Source: Neorhizobium huautlense (lineage in GTDB: Bacteria > Pseudomonadota > Alphaproteobacteria > Rhizobiales > Rhizobiaceae). From it: a stretch of DNA of 64,000 bases. The stretch lies in contig NZ_JAUSRF010000001.1 of NCBI RefSeq assembly GCF_030811685.1, positions 434,001-498,000 on the forward strand, given 5' to 3'. Shown here piece after piece: positions 35,171-43,895 of the stretch. The notes below the pieces were generated by a model that was given only the letters and a program-made list of their open reading frames with translations, was not told where the DNA came from and ran no database searches. The position numbers were made by a program, and so were the translations under genes. Positions within the stretch are counted from its first letter, which is position 1. Each line of letters opens with the position of its first letter.

Positions 35171-36805
35171 ATGAAAGCCTTCGCCACCCTTCTCGACCGC
35201 CTCGTCCTCACCCCGTCCCGCAACGGCAAGCTGAAACTGCTCGCCGATTATTTTCGCACGGTGCCTGATCCGGACCGGGGTTATGGCCTTGCCGCCATTG
35301 CCGGCACGCTGGATCTCAAAAGCGTCAAACCCGCCATGCTGCGCGAACTCGTCATGGAGCGGATGGACGAGGTGTTGTTCCGTTATTCCTATGATTATGT
35401 CGGTGACCTTGCCGAAACCATCGCGCTGGTCTGGGATGGTGGCGCCAGGGAACGGGTCGACGATGCGAAGCAGCCGCGCCTCGGCGACGTCGTCACCCGC
35501 ATGAATGCGCTCGGCCGCACCGAAGTGCGCTCCGCCGTGCGTGACCTGCTCGATCATCTCGATCCGTCCGCCCGTTTCGCCTTCCTGAAACTGGCGACCG
35601 GGGGCCTGCGCATCGGCGTGTCCGCCCGGCTCGCAAAGCAGGCACTGGCAGACATGTCGGGCAAGGATGTCACCGAGATCGAAACGCTCTGGCATGGGTT
35701 GGAGCCGCCTTATGAACCGCTGTTCGCCTGGCTGGAGGGCGGGGCGGAAAAGCCGGTTCTGGCCACGCCTGCCATTTTTCATTCGGTCATGCTCGCCAAT
35801 CCGGTGGAAGACGGTGATCTCGCAAAGCTCGATCCCGCCGATTATGCCGCCGAATGGAAATGGGATGGCATTCGTGTGCAGATGTCGAGTTACGGCGGCA
35901 CGAAAAAGCTCTATTCACGCTCCGGCGACGACATCAGCGGCGCCTTTCCCGATATCGTCGATGCCATCAATTTCGATGGTGTTATTGACGGCGAGCTGCT
36001 GGTCGGCGGCACGGCGCGTTCCAACAATCCGACCCGCACGTTTTCCGATCTGCAGCAGCGCCTGAACCGCAAGACGGTCACGGCAAAGATGCTGGAGGAA
36101 TATCCGGCTTTCGTGCGTGCCTACGATCTGCTGTTCCAATCCGATGACGACATTCGCGCGCAGACTTTTCTTGAGCGCCGTGAGCGTCTCTCGGACATCC
36201 TCACCCGTGCCCCGCATGATCGCTTCGACCTCTCCGATCTGGTGTCTTTCAAGACTTGGGACGAGCTTGAGGCCCTGCGGCGGGACCCGCCCGATCCGGT
36301 CATCGAAGGGGTGATGATCAAGAAAAAGGACAGCGTTTATCAGGCCGGTCGCCTGAAGGGGCCGTGGTTCAAGTGGAAGCGCGATCCGTTCAATATCGAT
36401 GCCGTCATGCTCTATGCACAACGCGGTCATGGCAAACGATCGAGTTATTATTCCGATTTCACGTTTGGTGTCTGGGCTGACGGGCCGGATGGCGAGCAGC
36501 TTGTGCCGGTCGGAAAGGCCTATTTCGGCTTTACCGATGCCGAACTGGAAGTGCTCGACAAGTTCGTGCGCGACAATACGGTCGATCGCTACGGTCCGGT
36601 GCGGGCCGTGAAGGCGAAGCCGGATTTCGGTTTCGTGCTGGAGGTCGCTTTTGAAGGCATCAACCGGTCGAGCCGCCACAAATCCGGCGTCGCCATGCGG
36701 TTTCCGCGCATCGCGCGGCTGCGGCAGGACAAGCTGCCGCGTGATGCCGACCGGCTTTCGACACTGACGGCGATGATCGATGCGCGTGAGGGCGGTGAAG
36801 GGTAA
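35171..36805 (+). CDS. ATP-dependent DNA ligase (cisplatin-damage-response type)
   Basis: 544 aa. The nucleotidyltransferase motif I is AAEWKWDGIRVQ, with the lysine that becomes adenylated. Others are SRSGDDISGAFPDI, DGVIDGELL (motif III), IEGVMIKKKDSVYQAGR (motif IV) and GPWFKWKRD (motif V). An N-terminal DNA-binding domain (residues ~1-200) and a C-terminal OB-fold follow the usual plan. This is the ligase subtype paired with the MBL exonuclease. The helicase and PdeM genes that usually accompany it are not downstream in this window. Confidence 0.92.
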   Translation: MKAFATLLDRLVLTPSRNGKLKLLADYFRTVPDPDRGYGLAAIAGTLDLKSVKPAMLRELVMERMDEVLFRYSYDYVGDLAETIALVWDGGARERVDDAKQPRLGDVVTRMNALGRTEVRSAVRDLLDHLDPSARFAFLKLATGGLRIGVSARLAKQALADMSGKDVTEIETLWHGLEPPYEPLFAWLEGGAEKPVLATPAIFHSVMLANPVEDGDLAKLDPADYAAEWKWDGIRVQMSSYGGTKKLYSRSGDDISGAFPDIVDAINFDGVIDGELLVGGTARSNNPTRTFSDLQQRLNRKTVTAKMLEEYPAFVRAYDLLFQSDDDIRAQTFLERRERLSDILTRAPHDRFDLSDLVSFKTWDELEALRRDPPDPVIEGVMIKKKDSVYQAGRLKGPWFKWKRDPFNIDAVMLYAQRGHGKRSSYYSDFTFGVWADGPDGEQLVPVGKAYFGFTDAELEVLDKFVRDNTVDRYGPVRAVKAKPDFGFVLEVAFEGINRSSRHKSGVAMRFPRIARLRQDKLPRDADRLSTLTAMIDAREGGEG

Positions 36806-36984
36806 AAACCGCATCTGCTAATCTTCGGGTTGTCGATTTTCGCCAGTGCGCTATGTCGGCGCTGGCTGTTATGCCATTCCCAACCGGGATGCCGACATTT
36901 CTGCTCGGTATCCTGTTCCCCTCCATTGGCAATTTTCACATTGCCCGCATTCATGAACTGCGCCCGGCGCAGTTGAGAGGCATC

Positions 36985-38088
36985 ATGACCTTTCCCGACA
37001 TTTCGCTGCCAAGCCGTCCGCTGGCGTTGAAACAATCCTCGCTGTCGCTGCCGCGCGGTTATGCGATATCGCTGCCGTTTGTGTTCCTGTTGACGGGAAT
37101 GCTGTTTTATTGGCAGGTGCCGAACCTGTGGCGCGACTACCAGATCAGCCAGAACCCGCTGGTGATGGAAGATGGCCGGCTGGTGGACGGCGAATGCAAG
37201 GTCCGCAAGGGCGTGTTCACCGATTGCGATGCCCGTGTCGCCTATACATATCAGGGCAAGAGCTACGAGAGCGATACGCATATCTTTTTCGTGGATGCCC
37301 ATTCCGGCAATTATGAAACCGATATCGTCATTTCGGCGGACAATCCGGAATTGGCAACGCTCAGCCTCGGGCTGGACAAGCTCGAAAACCGCTTCATCTC
37401 CTTCGGCGTGCTGTTTGGTGTGTTTGCACTCATCTGCCTGATTTCCATCGTTCTCGGCGTGCGCACGTCCTATGCGCGCAGCCGGCTGACGACGCCGGCA
37501 TTGTTAAGGCCGGTGCCGGTGGAAATCGCGACCTACAAGGAAAGTTTTGGGCGTTTGTTCGTGACCTATGCGGACAAGATCGCCGAGGACATGACCAAGC
37601 GCAGCGCCTATAGCCGCTTCGCCAAGGGACAGGAGCCGATCATTATCGGCGAGGCCGAAGATGGTTCGCCCGTCGGGCTTGCAGTGCGCCATGGCAATAC
37701 CGCCTATCCGGTCCTGCTCGATGCCGGGCTTGAGCGCATCAAGATGACGGACGAGGAACGCGCTTCAGCACTGGCCTCGATCGCGACAGCGCGCGAGACG
37801 GTTGCCGATGAACAGTCGTCCTTGCGCGAACCGGTGAAGAAAGGCCGCTTCTTGCGTGCCATTCTCGGCTTCCTCGCCATCATTCTCGTGATCGCCGGTT
37901 TGGTGCTCGGTTATTGGTACTGGTATGTGACCGCCGGTTATACGCAGTTCATGCAGGCCGGCATGGAGATCAACAACATGTTGCCCGGCCCGATGAACGA
38001 ATGGGGTTGCGACCAGCTGCAGAAGCGGTTTGGTGATCAGAACGCGCCTTACGGCTGCACGGCTAGCGACTTTAAAAGCTGGAAATAA
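36985..38088 (+). CDS. Uncharacterised membrane protein (DUF3592-like layout)
   Basis: 367 aa, family not firmly recognised. Three hydrophobic segments: ISLPFVFLLTGMLFYWQVP (residues ~29-47), FGVLFGVFALICLISIVLGV (~140-160) and AILGFLAIILVIAGLVLGYWYWY (~290-312). Between the first two is a ~90-residue beta-rich domain with two nearby cysteines (DGECKVRKGVFTDCDA), probably extracytoplasmic. The C-terminal tail has two more cysteines. The arrangement resembles DUF3592 proteins. Start ATG 36985 follows GAGAGG; the earlier open frame lacks similarity. Confidence 0.65.
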   Translation: MTFPDISLPSRPLALKQSSLSLPRGYAISLPFVFLLTGMLFYWQVPNLWRDYQISQNPLVMEDGRLVDGECKVRKGVFTDCDARVAYTYQGKSYESDTHIFFVDAHSGNYETDIVISADNPELATLSLGLDKLENRFISFGVLFGVFALICLISIVLGVRTSYARSRLTTPALLRPVPVEIATYKESFGRLFVTYADKIAEDMTKRSAYSRFAKGQEPIIIGEAEDGSPVGLAVRHGNTAYPVLLDAGLERIKMTDEERASALASIATARETVADEQSSLREPVKKGRFLRAILGFLAIILVIAGLVLGYWYWYVTAGYTQFMQAGMEINNMLPGPMNEWGCDQLQKRFGDQNAPYGCTASDFKSWK

Positions 38089-38094
38089 GACGAT

Positions 38095-38128
38095 GCCGCG
38101 CGGGTCTGCGGTGGAAGACCCGCGCGGC
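38095..38128. terminator. GC-rich hairpin between convergent genes
   Basis: A perfect 13-bp stem GCCGCGCGGGTCT/AGACCCGCGCGGC (38095-38107 with 38116-38128) has an 8-nt loop. No T-run follows on either strand, so intrinsic termination may be weak. It lies between the membrane-protein stop and the RND pump stop. Confidence 0.55.
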
Positions 38129-38195
38129 AGATCGGGGCTGGCTTCACGCGCCTGCGGCAGACAGGCACGTGACCCCGACCGGGAAGGCAGCCGTT

Positions 38196-41100
38196 TTACT
38201 CCGCTGGAGAGAGAGCGGGAGCTGCCTCCGAACTGTGCTGGCCCTCGTGCTCATCCTTGTGCTGGGTGAGCGGCCGGTTGCCGGTCATGGCGCGGGCCAG
38301 CATGTAGAAGACCGGTGTCATGAAGATGCCGAAGAAGGTCACGCCGATCATGCCGGAGAACACCGCGACACCCATGGCGGCGCGCATTTCCGCACCCGCA
38401 CCGGTGGAGATGACCAGCGGCACGACACCCATGATGAAGGCCATCGAGGTCATCAGGATCGGGCGAAGACGCAAGCGGCTTGCCTCGACCGCGGCCTGCC
38501 ATGGCGTTCGTCCTTCGAACTCCAGCTCACGGGCAAATTCCACGATCAGGATCGCGTTTTTCGCCGACAGCCCCACCAACACCACCAACCCGATCTGGGT
38601 AAAAATGTTGTTGTCGCCACCAGTCAGCCACACGCCGGTGAGGGCTGCCAGCACGCCCATCGGCACGATCATGATGATGGCCAGCGGCAGTGTCAGGCTT
38701 TCATACTGGGCGGCCAGCACAAGGTAGACCAGAAGCAGCGCCAGCGGGAAAACGATGATGCTCGAATTGCCGGCAAGGATCTGCTGGTAGGTCAGGTCCG
38801 TCCATTCGTAATCGATGCCGGAAGGCAGGGTCTCAGTGAGGATCTTTTCCATCGCGGCCTGTGCCTGACCGGATGAGAAGCCGGGTGCCGGTGCGCCGTT
38901 GATGTCGGCCGACAGGAAGCCGTTGTAACGCGTGGTGCGTTCCGGGCCTGCGGCTTCATCGACCTTCAGAAGCGCCGACAGCGGGATCATCTGGCCCGAT
39001 TGCGAACGAACCTTCAGGTTGCCGATATCATCCGCCTTGGCACGGAATTTCGCATCGGCCTGAACGCGGACGCTGTAGGTGCGGCCGAAGGCGTTGAAGT
39101 CGTTGACATAAAGCGAGCCGAGATAGATCTGCAGCGTTTCGAAGACGTCAGTCACCGATACACCGAGCTGTTCGGCCTTGGCGCGGTCGAGATCGGCGTA
39201 AAGCTGCGGCACGTTGATCTGATAGCTGGAAAAGATACCGGCCAGTTCAGGTGTCTGGTAAGCCTTGGCGATGACCGCCTTGGTGGCTTCGTCCAGCGTC
39301 TGGTAGCCGTAACCCGAGCGGTCCTCGATCTGCAGCTTGAAACCGCCCGTCGTGCCGAGACCGTTGACCGGCGGCGGCGAGAAGATGGCGATGAACGCAT
39401 CCTTGATGCCGGCATATTGGCCGTTCAGCGCCATGGCGATACCATCACCGGAAAGTTCAGGCGTCTTGCGGTTTTCAAAGTCGTCCAGCACGGCGAACAC
39501 GACGCCGGAGTTGGAACCGTTGGTAAAGCCATTGATGTTGAGGCCCGGGAAGGCGATGGCATGTTTTACGCCCGGCTGCTTCAGAGCGATGTCGCTCATC
39601 TGCTTGATCACGTCTTCGGTGCGATCAAGCGTTGCGCCGTCCGGCAGCTGTGCGAAGCCGACCAGATACTGCTTGTCCTGGCTCGGTACGAAACCACCCG
39701 GCACGGCATTGAACATGCTGTAGGTGAGGCCGACCAGGGCGAGGTAGATCACCATGATCAGGCTCTTGCGCGACAGAAGCCCGCCGACCGTGCGGCCGTA
39801 ACCGTTGGAGGCGGCGCCGAACACACGGTTGAAGCCACGGAAAAACCAGCCGAACAGAAAGTCCATGCCGCGTGTCAGCCTGTCCTTGGGCGCGTGGTGG
39901 CCCTTGAGGAGCAGGGCCGCCAGTGCCGGAGACAGTGTCAGCGAGTTGATGGCCGAGATGACGGTCGAAATCGCAATCGTCAGCGCGAACTGCCGGTAGA
40001 ACTGGCCCGACAGGCCGGAGATGAAGGCGAGCGGCACGAACACGGCGACCAGAACCAGCGCAATCGCGATGATCGGGCCCGACACTTCCTTCATGGCACG
40101 GTATGTCGCTTCACGCGGCGCATAACCGTTCTCGATGTTTCGCTCGACGTTTTCCACCACCACGATCGCGTCATCGACGACGATACCGATGGCAAGCACA
40201 AGCCCGAACAGGGTGAGCGCGTTCACCGAAAAGCCGAACATGTACATGACGGCGAATGTGCCGATGACCGAGACCGGAACCGCCAGAAGCGGAATGATCG
40301 AGGCGCGCCATGTCTGCAGGAAGATGATGACGACGAGAACGACCAGCGCCACGGCTTCAAGCAGCGTGTCGATGACCTTTTCGATCGACGAGCGCACGAA
40401 TTCGGTCGTGTCGTAGACGATCTCGTATTTCACGCCTTCCGGCATGGCCTTCTGCAATTCGTCCATGGTGGCGCGAACCGTGTCGGCGATTTCGATGGAG
40501 TTGGAGCCCGGTGCCTGAAGCACGGGAATGGCGACGGCCGGCTGGCCATCAAGCAGCGAGCGGAGCGTATAATCGGAGGCACCAAGTTCGATGCGGGCGA
40601 CGTCGCGCAGGCGGGTGATTTCGCCGTTCTCGCCGGTCTTGACGATGATGTTGCCGAATTCTTCCGGAGTCTGCAGGCGGCCCTGCGCATTGACGTTCAG
40701 CTGAAGATCGACGCCCGGCAGGCTCGGCGATGCACCGATAATGCCGGCGGCGGCCTGCACGTTCTGACCGCGCACGGCATTGGTGATGTCGCTGGCGGCC
40801 AGCGAATGTTCGGCGGCCTTTTGCGGATCGATCCAGATGCGCATGGAATAGTCACCGGAACCAAAGACCTGTACCTGGCCGACACCTTCGATACGGGCCA
40901 GACGGTCCTTGATATTAAGCGTCGCATAGTTGCGCAGGTAGGTCAGGTCATAACGGTCGGTGGCCGACACGAGATTGACCACCATGATGAAGTCCGGCGA
41001 GGCCTTGATCGTGGTGATGCCGAGCGAGCGCACTTCCGTTGGAAGACGCGGCTCCGCCTGCGACACGCGGTTCTGCACCAGCTGCTGTGCCTTGTCCGGG

Positions 41101-41402
41101 TCGGTGCCCAGCTTGAAGGTCACGGTCAGCGTCAGCACGCCGTCGGATGTCGCCTGGCTGGACATGTAGAGCATGTCCTCGACGCCGTTGATCTGCTCTT
41201 CCAGCGGTGTTGCCACCGTTTCGGCGATCACCGTCGGGTTGGCGCCGGGATAGGTGGCGCGCACCACCACGGATGGCGGCACGACTTCGGGATATTCGGA
41301 AATCGGCAGCGCGCGCATGCCAAGCAGGCCGGCCACCACGATCAGCACCGACAGCACGCCGGCAAACACCGGTCGGTCGATGAAAAATCTGGAAATGTTC
41401 AT
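38196..41402 (-). CDS. RND multidrug efflux permease, MexF-like (HAE1)
   Basis: 1068 aa inner-membrane pump with 12 helices and two large periplasmic loops. N-terminus MNISRFFIDRPVFAGVLS, LPISEYPEVVPPSVVVRA and the HAE1 proton-relay aspartates in LAIGIVVDDAIVVVENVERN are clear, and the TM10 lysine is in VGLSAKNAILIVEFA. The sequence is closest, from memory, to Pseudomonas MexF. It works with the membrane-fusion protein encoded 124 nt upstream and an outer-membrane channel not present here. Probable substrates are chloramphenicol or quinolone-like compounds, inferred from MexF. Confidence 0.93.
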   Translation of the reverse strand: MNISRFFIDRPVFAGVLSVLIVVAGLLGMRALPISEYPEVVPPSVVVRATYPGANPTVIAETVATPLEEQINGVEDMLYMSSQATSDGVLTLTVTFKLGTDPDKAQQLVQNRVSQAEPRLPTEVRSLGITTIKASPDFIMVVNLVSATDRYDLTYLRNYATLNIKDRLARIEGVGQVQVFGSGDYSMRIWIDPQKAAEHSLAASDITNAVRGQNVQAAAGIIGASPSLPGVDLQLNVNAQGRLQTPEEFGNIIVKTGENGEITRLRDVARIELGASDYTLRSLLDGQPAVAIPVLQAPGSNSIEIADTVRATMDELQKAMPEGVKYEIVYDTTEFVRSSIEKVIDTLLEAVALVVLVVIIFLQTWRASIIPLLAVPVSVIGTFAVMYMFGFSVNALTLFGLVLAIGIVVDDAIVVVENVERNIENGYAPREATYRAMKEVSGPIIAIALVLVAVFVPLAFISGLSGQFYRQFALTIAISTVISAINSLTLSPALAALLLKGHHAPKDRLTRGMDFLFGWFFRGFNRVFGAASNGYGRTVGGLLSRKSLIMVIYLALVGLTYSMFNAVPGGFVPSQDKQYLVGFAQLPDGATLDRTEDVIKQMSDIALKQPGVKHAIAFPGLNINGFTNGSNSGVVFAVLDDFENRKTPELSGDGIAMALNGQYAGIKDAFIAIFSPPPVNGLGTTGGFKLQIEDRSGYGYQTLDEATKAVIAKAYQTPELAGIFSSYQINVPQLYADLDRAKAEQLGVSVTDVFETLQIYLGSLYVNDFNAFGRTYSVRVQADAKFRAKADDIGNLKVRSQSGQMIPLSALLKVDEAAGPERTTRYNGFLSADINGAPAPGFSSGQAQAAMEKILTETLPSGIDYEWTDLTYQQILAGNSSIIVFPLALLLVYLVLAAQYESLTLPLAIIMIVPMGVLAALTGVWLTGGDNNIFTQIGLVVLVGLSAKNAILIVEFARELEFEGRTPWQAAVEASRLRLRPILMTSMAFIMGVVPLVISTGAGAEMRAAMGVAVFSGMIGVTFFGIFMTPVFYMLARAMTGNRPLTQHKDEHEGQHSSEAAPALSPAE

Positions 41403-41526
41403 GACGAAACCCTCTCTCCAGGGGTAAAGCGAGGCATAGAGGTCTCCATCCCGCAGTCAGCTGACTGCGGGCAACCAGAACCTCAAGGGTGGAAAACCGA
41501 CCGGACTGCCGCCGGTCGTTATGCTG

Positions 41527-42705
41527 TTATTTCGATGCCAGTTTGGCGTCTTCTTCCGGGGCCACGACGGCGCCGGGACGGATACGCTGCAGACCACTGG
41601 TGACGATGCGATCGCCCGGCTTCAAACCGCTTTCGACGATGCGCATGCCATCAACAGCCGAACCGAGCTGTACGGGGCGGTAAGCGACCGTATTGCCCTG
41701 ATCGAGCACGAAGACGAATTTCTTGTCCTGATCTGTGCCGACGGCCTTTTCGCTGATCAGAAGATGGTATTCTTCCTTCGGCTGGCCCATGCGCACCCGC
41801 ACGAACTGACCGGCGATCAGGCGTCCATTAACGTTGCCGAACTCGGCACGTACCCGGATCGTGCCGCTGGCGGCATTCACCTGGTTGTCGATCAGCTGCA
41901 GCTTGCCACGGATCGCTTCAGCATTGGCGGCCAGTGTCGTTACTTCGACCGGAACCCTGTCGAGGGCCGGAATGCCGTTCTCGACCGGTACTTCCGACAG
42001 GATACGGGCGACCAGTTCCTCGCTGGCGTCAAAGCTTGCATAAATCGGGTTGATCGACACGATCGTCGTCAGTGGCGTGGAGGCGGAACCCTGAGCCACG
42101 AGATTGCCGACGGTCACCTCGATGCGACCTGCGCGACCGGAGATCGGGGCGCGGATCTGGGTGTAGTCGAGGTTGAGCTGGGCAACTTTCAACGCCGCCT
42201 TGGCCGATTGCAGGCTAGCCATCGCATCCTGCTGGGTGCTCTGGCGCTGGGCGAAATCGCTCTGCGAAATGGTGTTTTTCGCCGAAAGTGTCTTGCCGCG
42301 TTCCAGTTCGGTATTGGCCAGTTCCAGCTTGGCTTCAGCCGAGGCAACAAGGCCCTGCGCTTCGGCAACCGCTGCCTGATAGGGAGCCGGGTCGATGCTG
42401 AACAGCAGGTCGCCTTCCTTTACCAGACCACCCTCACGGAAATGCACGGACTGGATGGCACCTGCAACGCGCGGGCGAAGCTGCACGCGGTCAACGGCTT
42501 CCAGACGGCCGGAAAATTCCTGCCATGTGGTGACGCTGCGTGGCTCGACGGACGCGACCTTGACCGGGACTGCCGGAGCGGCGGCCGTTGCCGGAGCGGC
42601 GACAGCGCCTTTCGGTGCGTCGAGATAGAAGGATGCGCCTGCGATGAGCGCAGCAACGCTCAGTCCGGAACCCCACAGGGCCCAGTTCTTGATCTTCGAT
42701 GTCAT
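41527..42705 (-). CDS. RND efflux membrane-fusion protein, MexE-like
   Basis: 392 aa periplasmic adaptor. An N-terminal hydrophobic segment (WALWGSGLSVAALIAGASFYL) acts as an anchor or signal. The biotinyl-lipoyl motif pair is VDRVQLRPRVAGAIQSVHFREGGLVKEGDLLFSIDP and YTQIRAPISGRAGRIEVTVGNLVAQG, flanking a helical hairpin, with a beta-barrel domain after. First gene of the two-gene pump operon. Its upstream region contains a nested inverted repeat and no obvious local regulator. Confidence 0.92.
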   Translation of the reverse strand: MTSKIKNWALWGSGLSVAALIAGASFYLDAPKGAVAAPATAAAPAVPVKVASVEPRSVTTWQEFSGRLEAVDRVQLRPRVAGAIQSVHFREGGLVKEGDLLFSIDPAPYQAAVAEAQGLVASAEAKLELANTELERGKTLSAKNTISQSDFAQRQSTQQDAMASLQSAKAALKVAQLNLDYTQIRAPISGRAGRIEVTVGNLVAQGSASTPLTTIVSINPIYASFDASEELVARILSEVPVENGIPALDRVPVEVTTLAANAEAIRGKLQLIDNQVNAASGTIRVRAEFGNVNGRLIAGQFVRVRMGQPKEEYHLLISEKAVGTDQDKKFVFVLDQGNTVAYRPVQLGSAVDGMRIVESGLKPGDRIVTSGLQRIRPGAVVAPEEDAKLASK

Positions 42706-42755
42706 TTTTCTCTCCTGGCGGACGTTTTGCCGCCTGATCGTTCAACTCAAATGTC

Positions 42756-42863
42756 GCTGAGGCCCTGACAGGACAAAGAGAGACCGTCGGCGGCATGACA
42801 TGCCTCCGTGAGTTCCTTGTCCTTGATGCCGGGATTGGCCTGATGGGAAATCAGGGCCTCAGC
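42756..42863 (-). other. Nested inverted repeat, possible structured leader of the efflux operon
   Basis: GCTGAGGCCCTGA (42756-42768) and TCAGGGCCTCAGC (42851-42863) are perfect 13-bp inverted arms. Inside them are AGGACAA/TTGTCCT (42770-42776, 42817-42823) and a GGCATG-A-CATGCC palindrome (42792-42804). It starts 51 nt upstream of the MexE-like start on the transcribed strand. It may be an RNA structure, a degenerate mobile palindrome or a gene remnant. Function unknown. Confidence 0.5.
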
Positions 42864-42952
42864 TTAAAATCTAAAATTCCGCACTGTTCATGATGGGTCT
42901 CCTTCGACCTTGGAATTTTCATGCCTGAATGGGTTGGGTCGTAAAACCACTG

Positions 42953-43741
42953 TCAGTGCAGCGTTTCGACAAACCCGGTAAACTCTGAGCACAGGGAGGG
43001 AAGCCATTTGCCGGTTCCCTCCTTGTAGACACTCGTCCAGCCGCAATCGGCCGAAAAGATACGCTGGCGTACGGTCACACCGCTTGCCTTCAGGCGATCC
43101 GCGTAACCAATCACCTCGTCACGCAGCGGATCGTCTTCGGACGTGATGATCAACGCCGGCGCCAGATTGTTCAGGCGCGAACACAGGCAGGGTGCAGCGT
43201 AAGGGTGCTGGAAAAAGGAACCGATATAATGGCTCCATCCATCCGACCATTTTTCGCGCATTCCGACCTTGTCGGCCTCGCGAAACGATGCCGACGTCAT
43301 CTTCGGATCGATCATCGGCGAAAAAAGCATCTGGCCTTTCAATTCGCCGGGCAAAAGATCCCGTGCCTTCAACGCCACGCCGGCTGCCACATTGCCGCCG
43401 GCCTCATCGCCCGCCACGAAAAGCGGAGACTTGGCGCTGCCGAACTGCTTGCGCTTGCCCGAAAGGCAGGCAAGCGCCTGAAAGGCACAGTCCATGGCCT
43501 TCGGAAACATGTTCTGCGAGGCGACCGCATAATCCGCCTCCAGCACCACGGCACCGGTTTCCGCCAGTGCCTTGGCGATCGGCCGCTCGGCCTCGCCACG
43601 GTCGCGGTCCAGAAAGGCGCGACCGCGCAGGTAAAGCACGATCGGCGCAAGCTTGGCTGCACGCGCGCCGTCATAAAGGCGCATGGGCACAGGCGGTGTC
43701 ACCGACCTGTCGAAAACGATGTTTTCCCATTGCGCTGTCAT
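42953..43741 (-). CDS. Alpha/beta-hydrolase-fold protein lacking the catalytic residues (HSL-like)
   Basis: 262 aa with the hormone-sensitive-lipase fold. Where active members have HGGG it reads LYLRGRAF, the nucleophile elbow GDSAGG is GDEAGGN with Glu for Ser, and the region of the catalytic His (SADCGWTSVY) has none. Only the aspartate segment (SEDDPLRDE) is kept. It is therefore probably not an esterase, and may be a binding or regulatory protein. ATG 43741 with GAGG 5 nt upstream is the best start. Divergent from a LysR regulator. Confidence 0.8.
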   Translation of the reverse strand: MTAQWENIVFDRSVTPPVPMRLYDGARAAKLAPIVLYLRGRAFLDRDRGEAERPIAKALAETGAVVLEADYAVASQNMFPKAMDCAFQALACLSGKRKQFGSAKSPLFVAGDEAGGNVAAGVALKARDLLPGELKGQMLFSPMIDPKMTSASFREADKVGMREKWSDGWSHYIGSFFQHPYAAPCLCSRLNNLAPALIITSEDDPLRDEVIGYADRLKASGVTVRQRIFSADCGWTSVYKEGTGKWLPSLCSEFTGFVETLH

Positions 43742-43895
43742 GATTGCCTCGAACCGCATCGTCTGAACACGGATTGGGTTGCCGAAAATTCTGATCCTGA
43801 TATTATTGTTCCATTCAAAACGCACAAGCATGCGTTTTGCGGCAACACTATTCCGAATTCGCGGATAATGCTGCGATGCATCCGGAGGACCGTTC

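Noticed and set aside
39000..41603. 867-codon open frame on the plus strand
   Set aside because: It lies antisense to the MexF-like pump, has His/Asp/Arg-rich low-complexity composition and no domain; it is a shadow of GC-rich coding on the other strand.
42756..42863. Small protein-coding gene upstream of the MexE-like gene
   Set aside because: The 38-codon open stretch crossing the inverted repeat has a stop directly before it and no start codon or ribosome-binding site.
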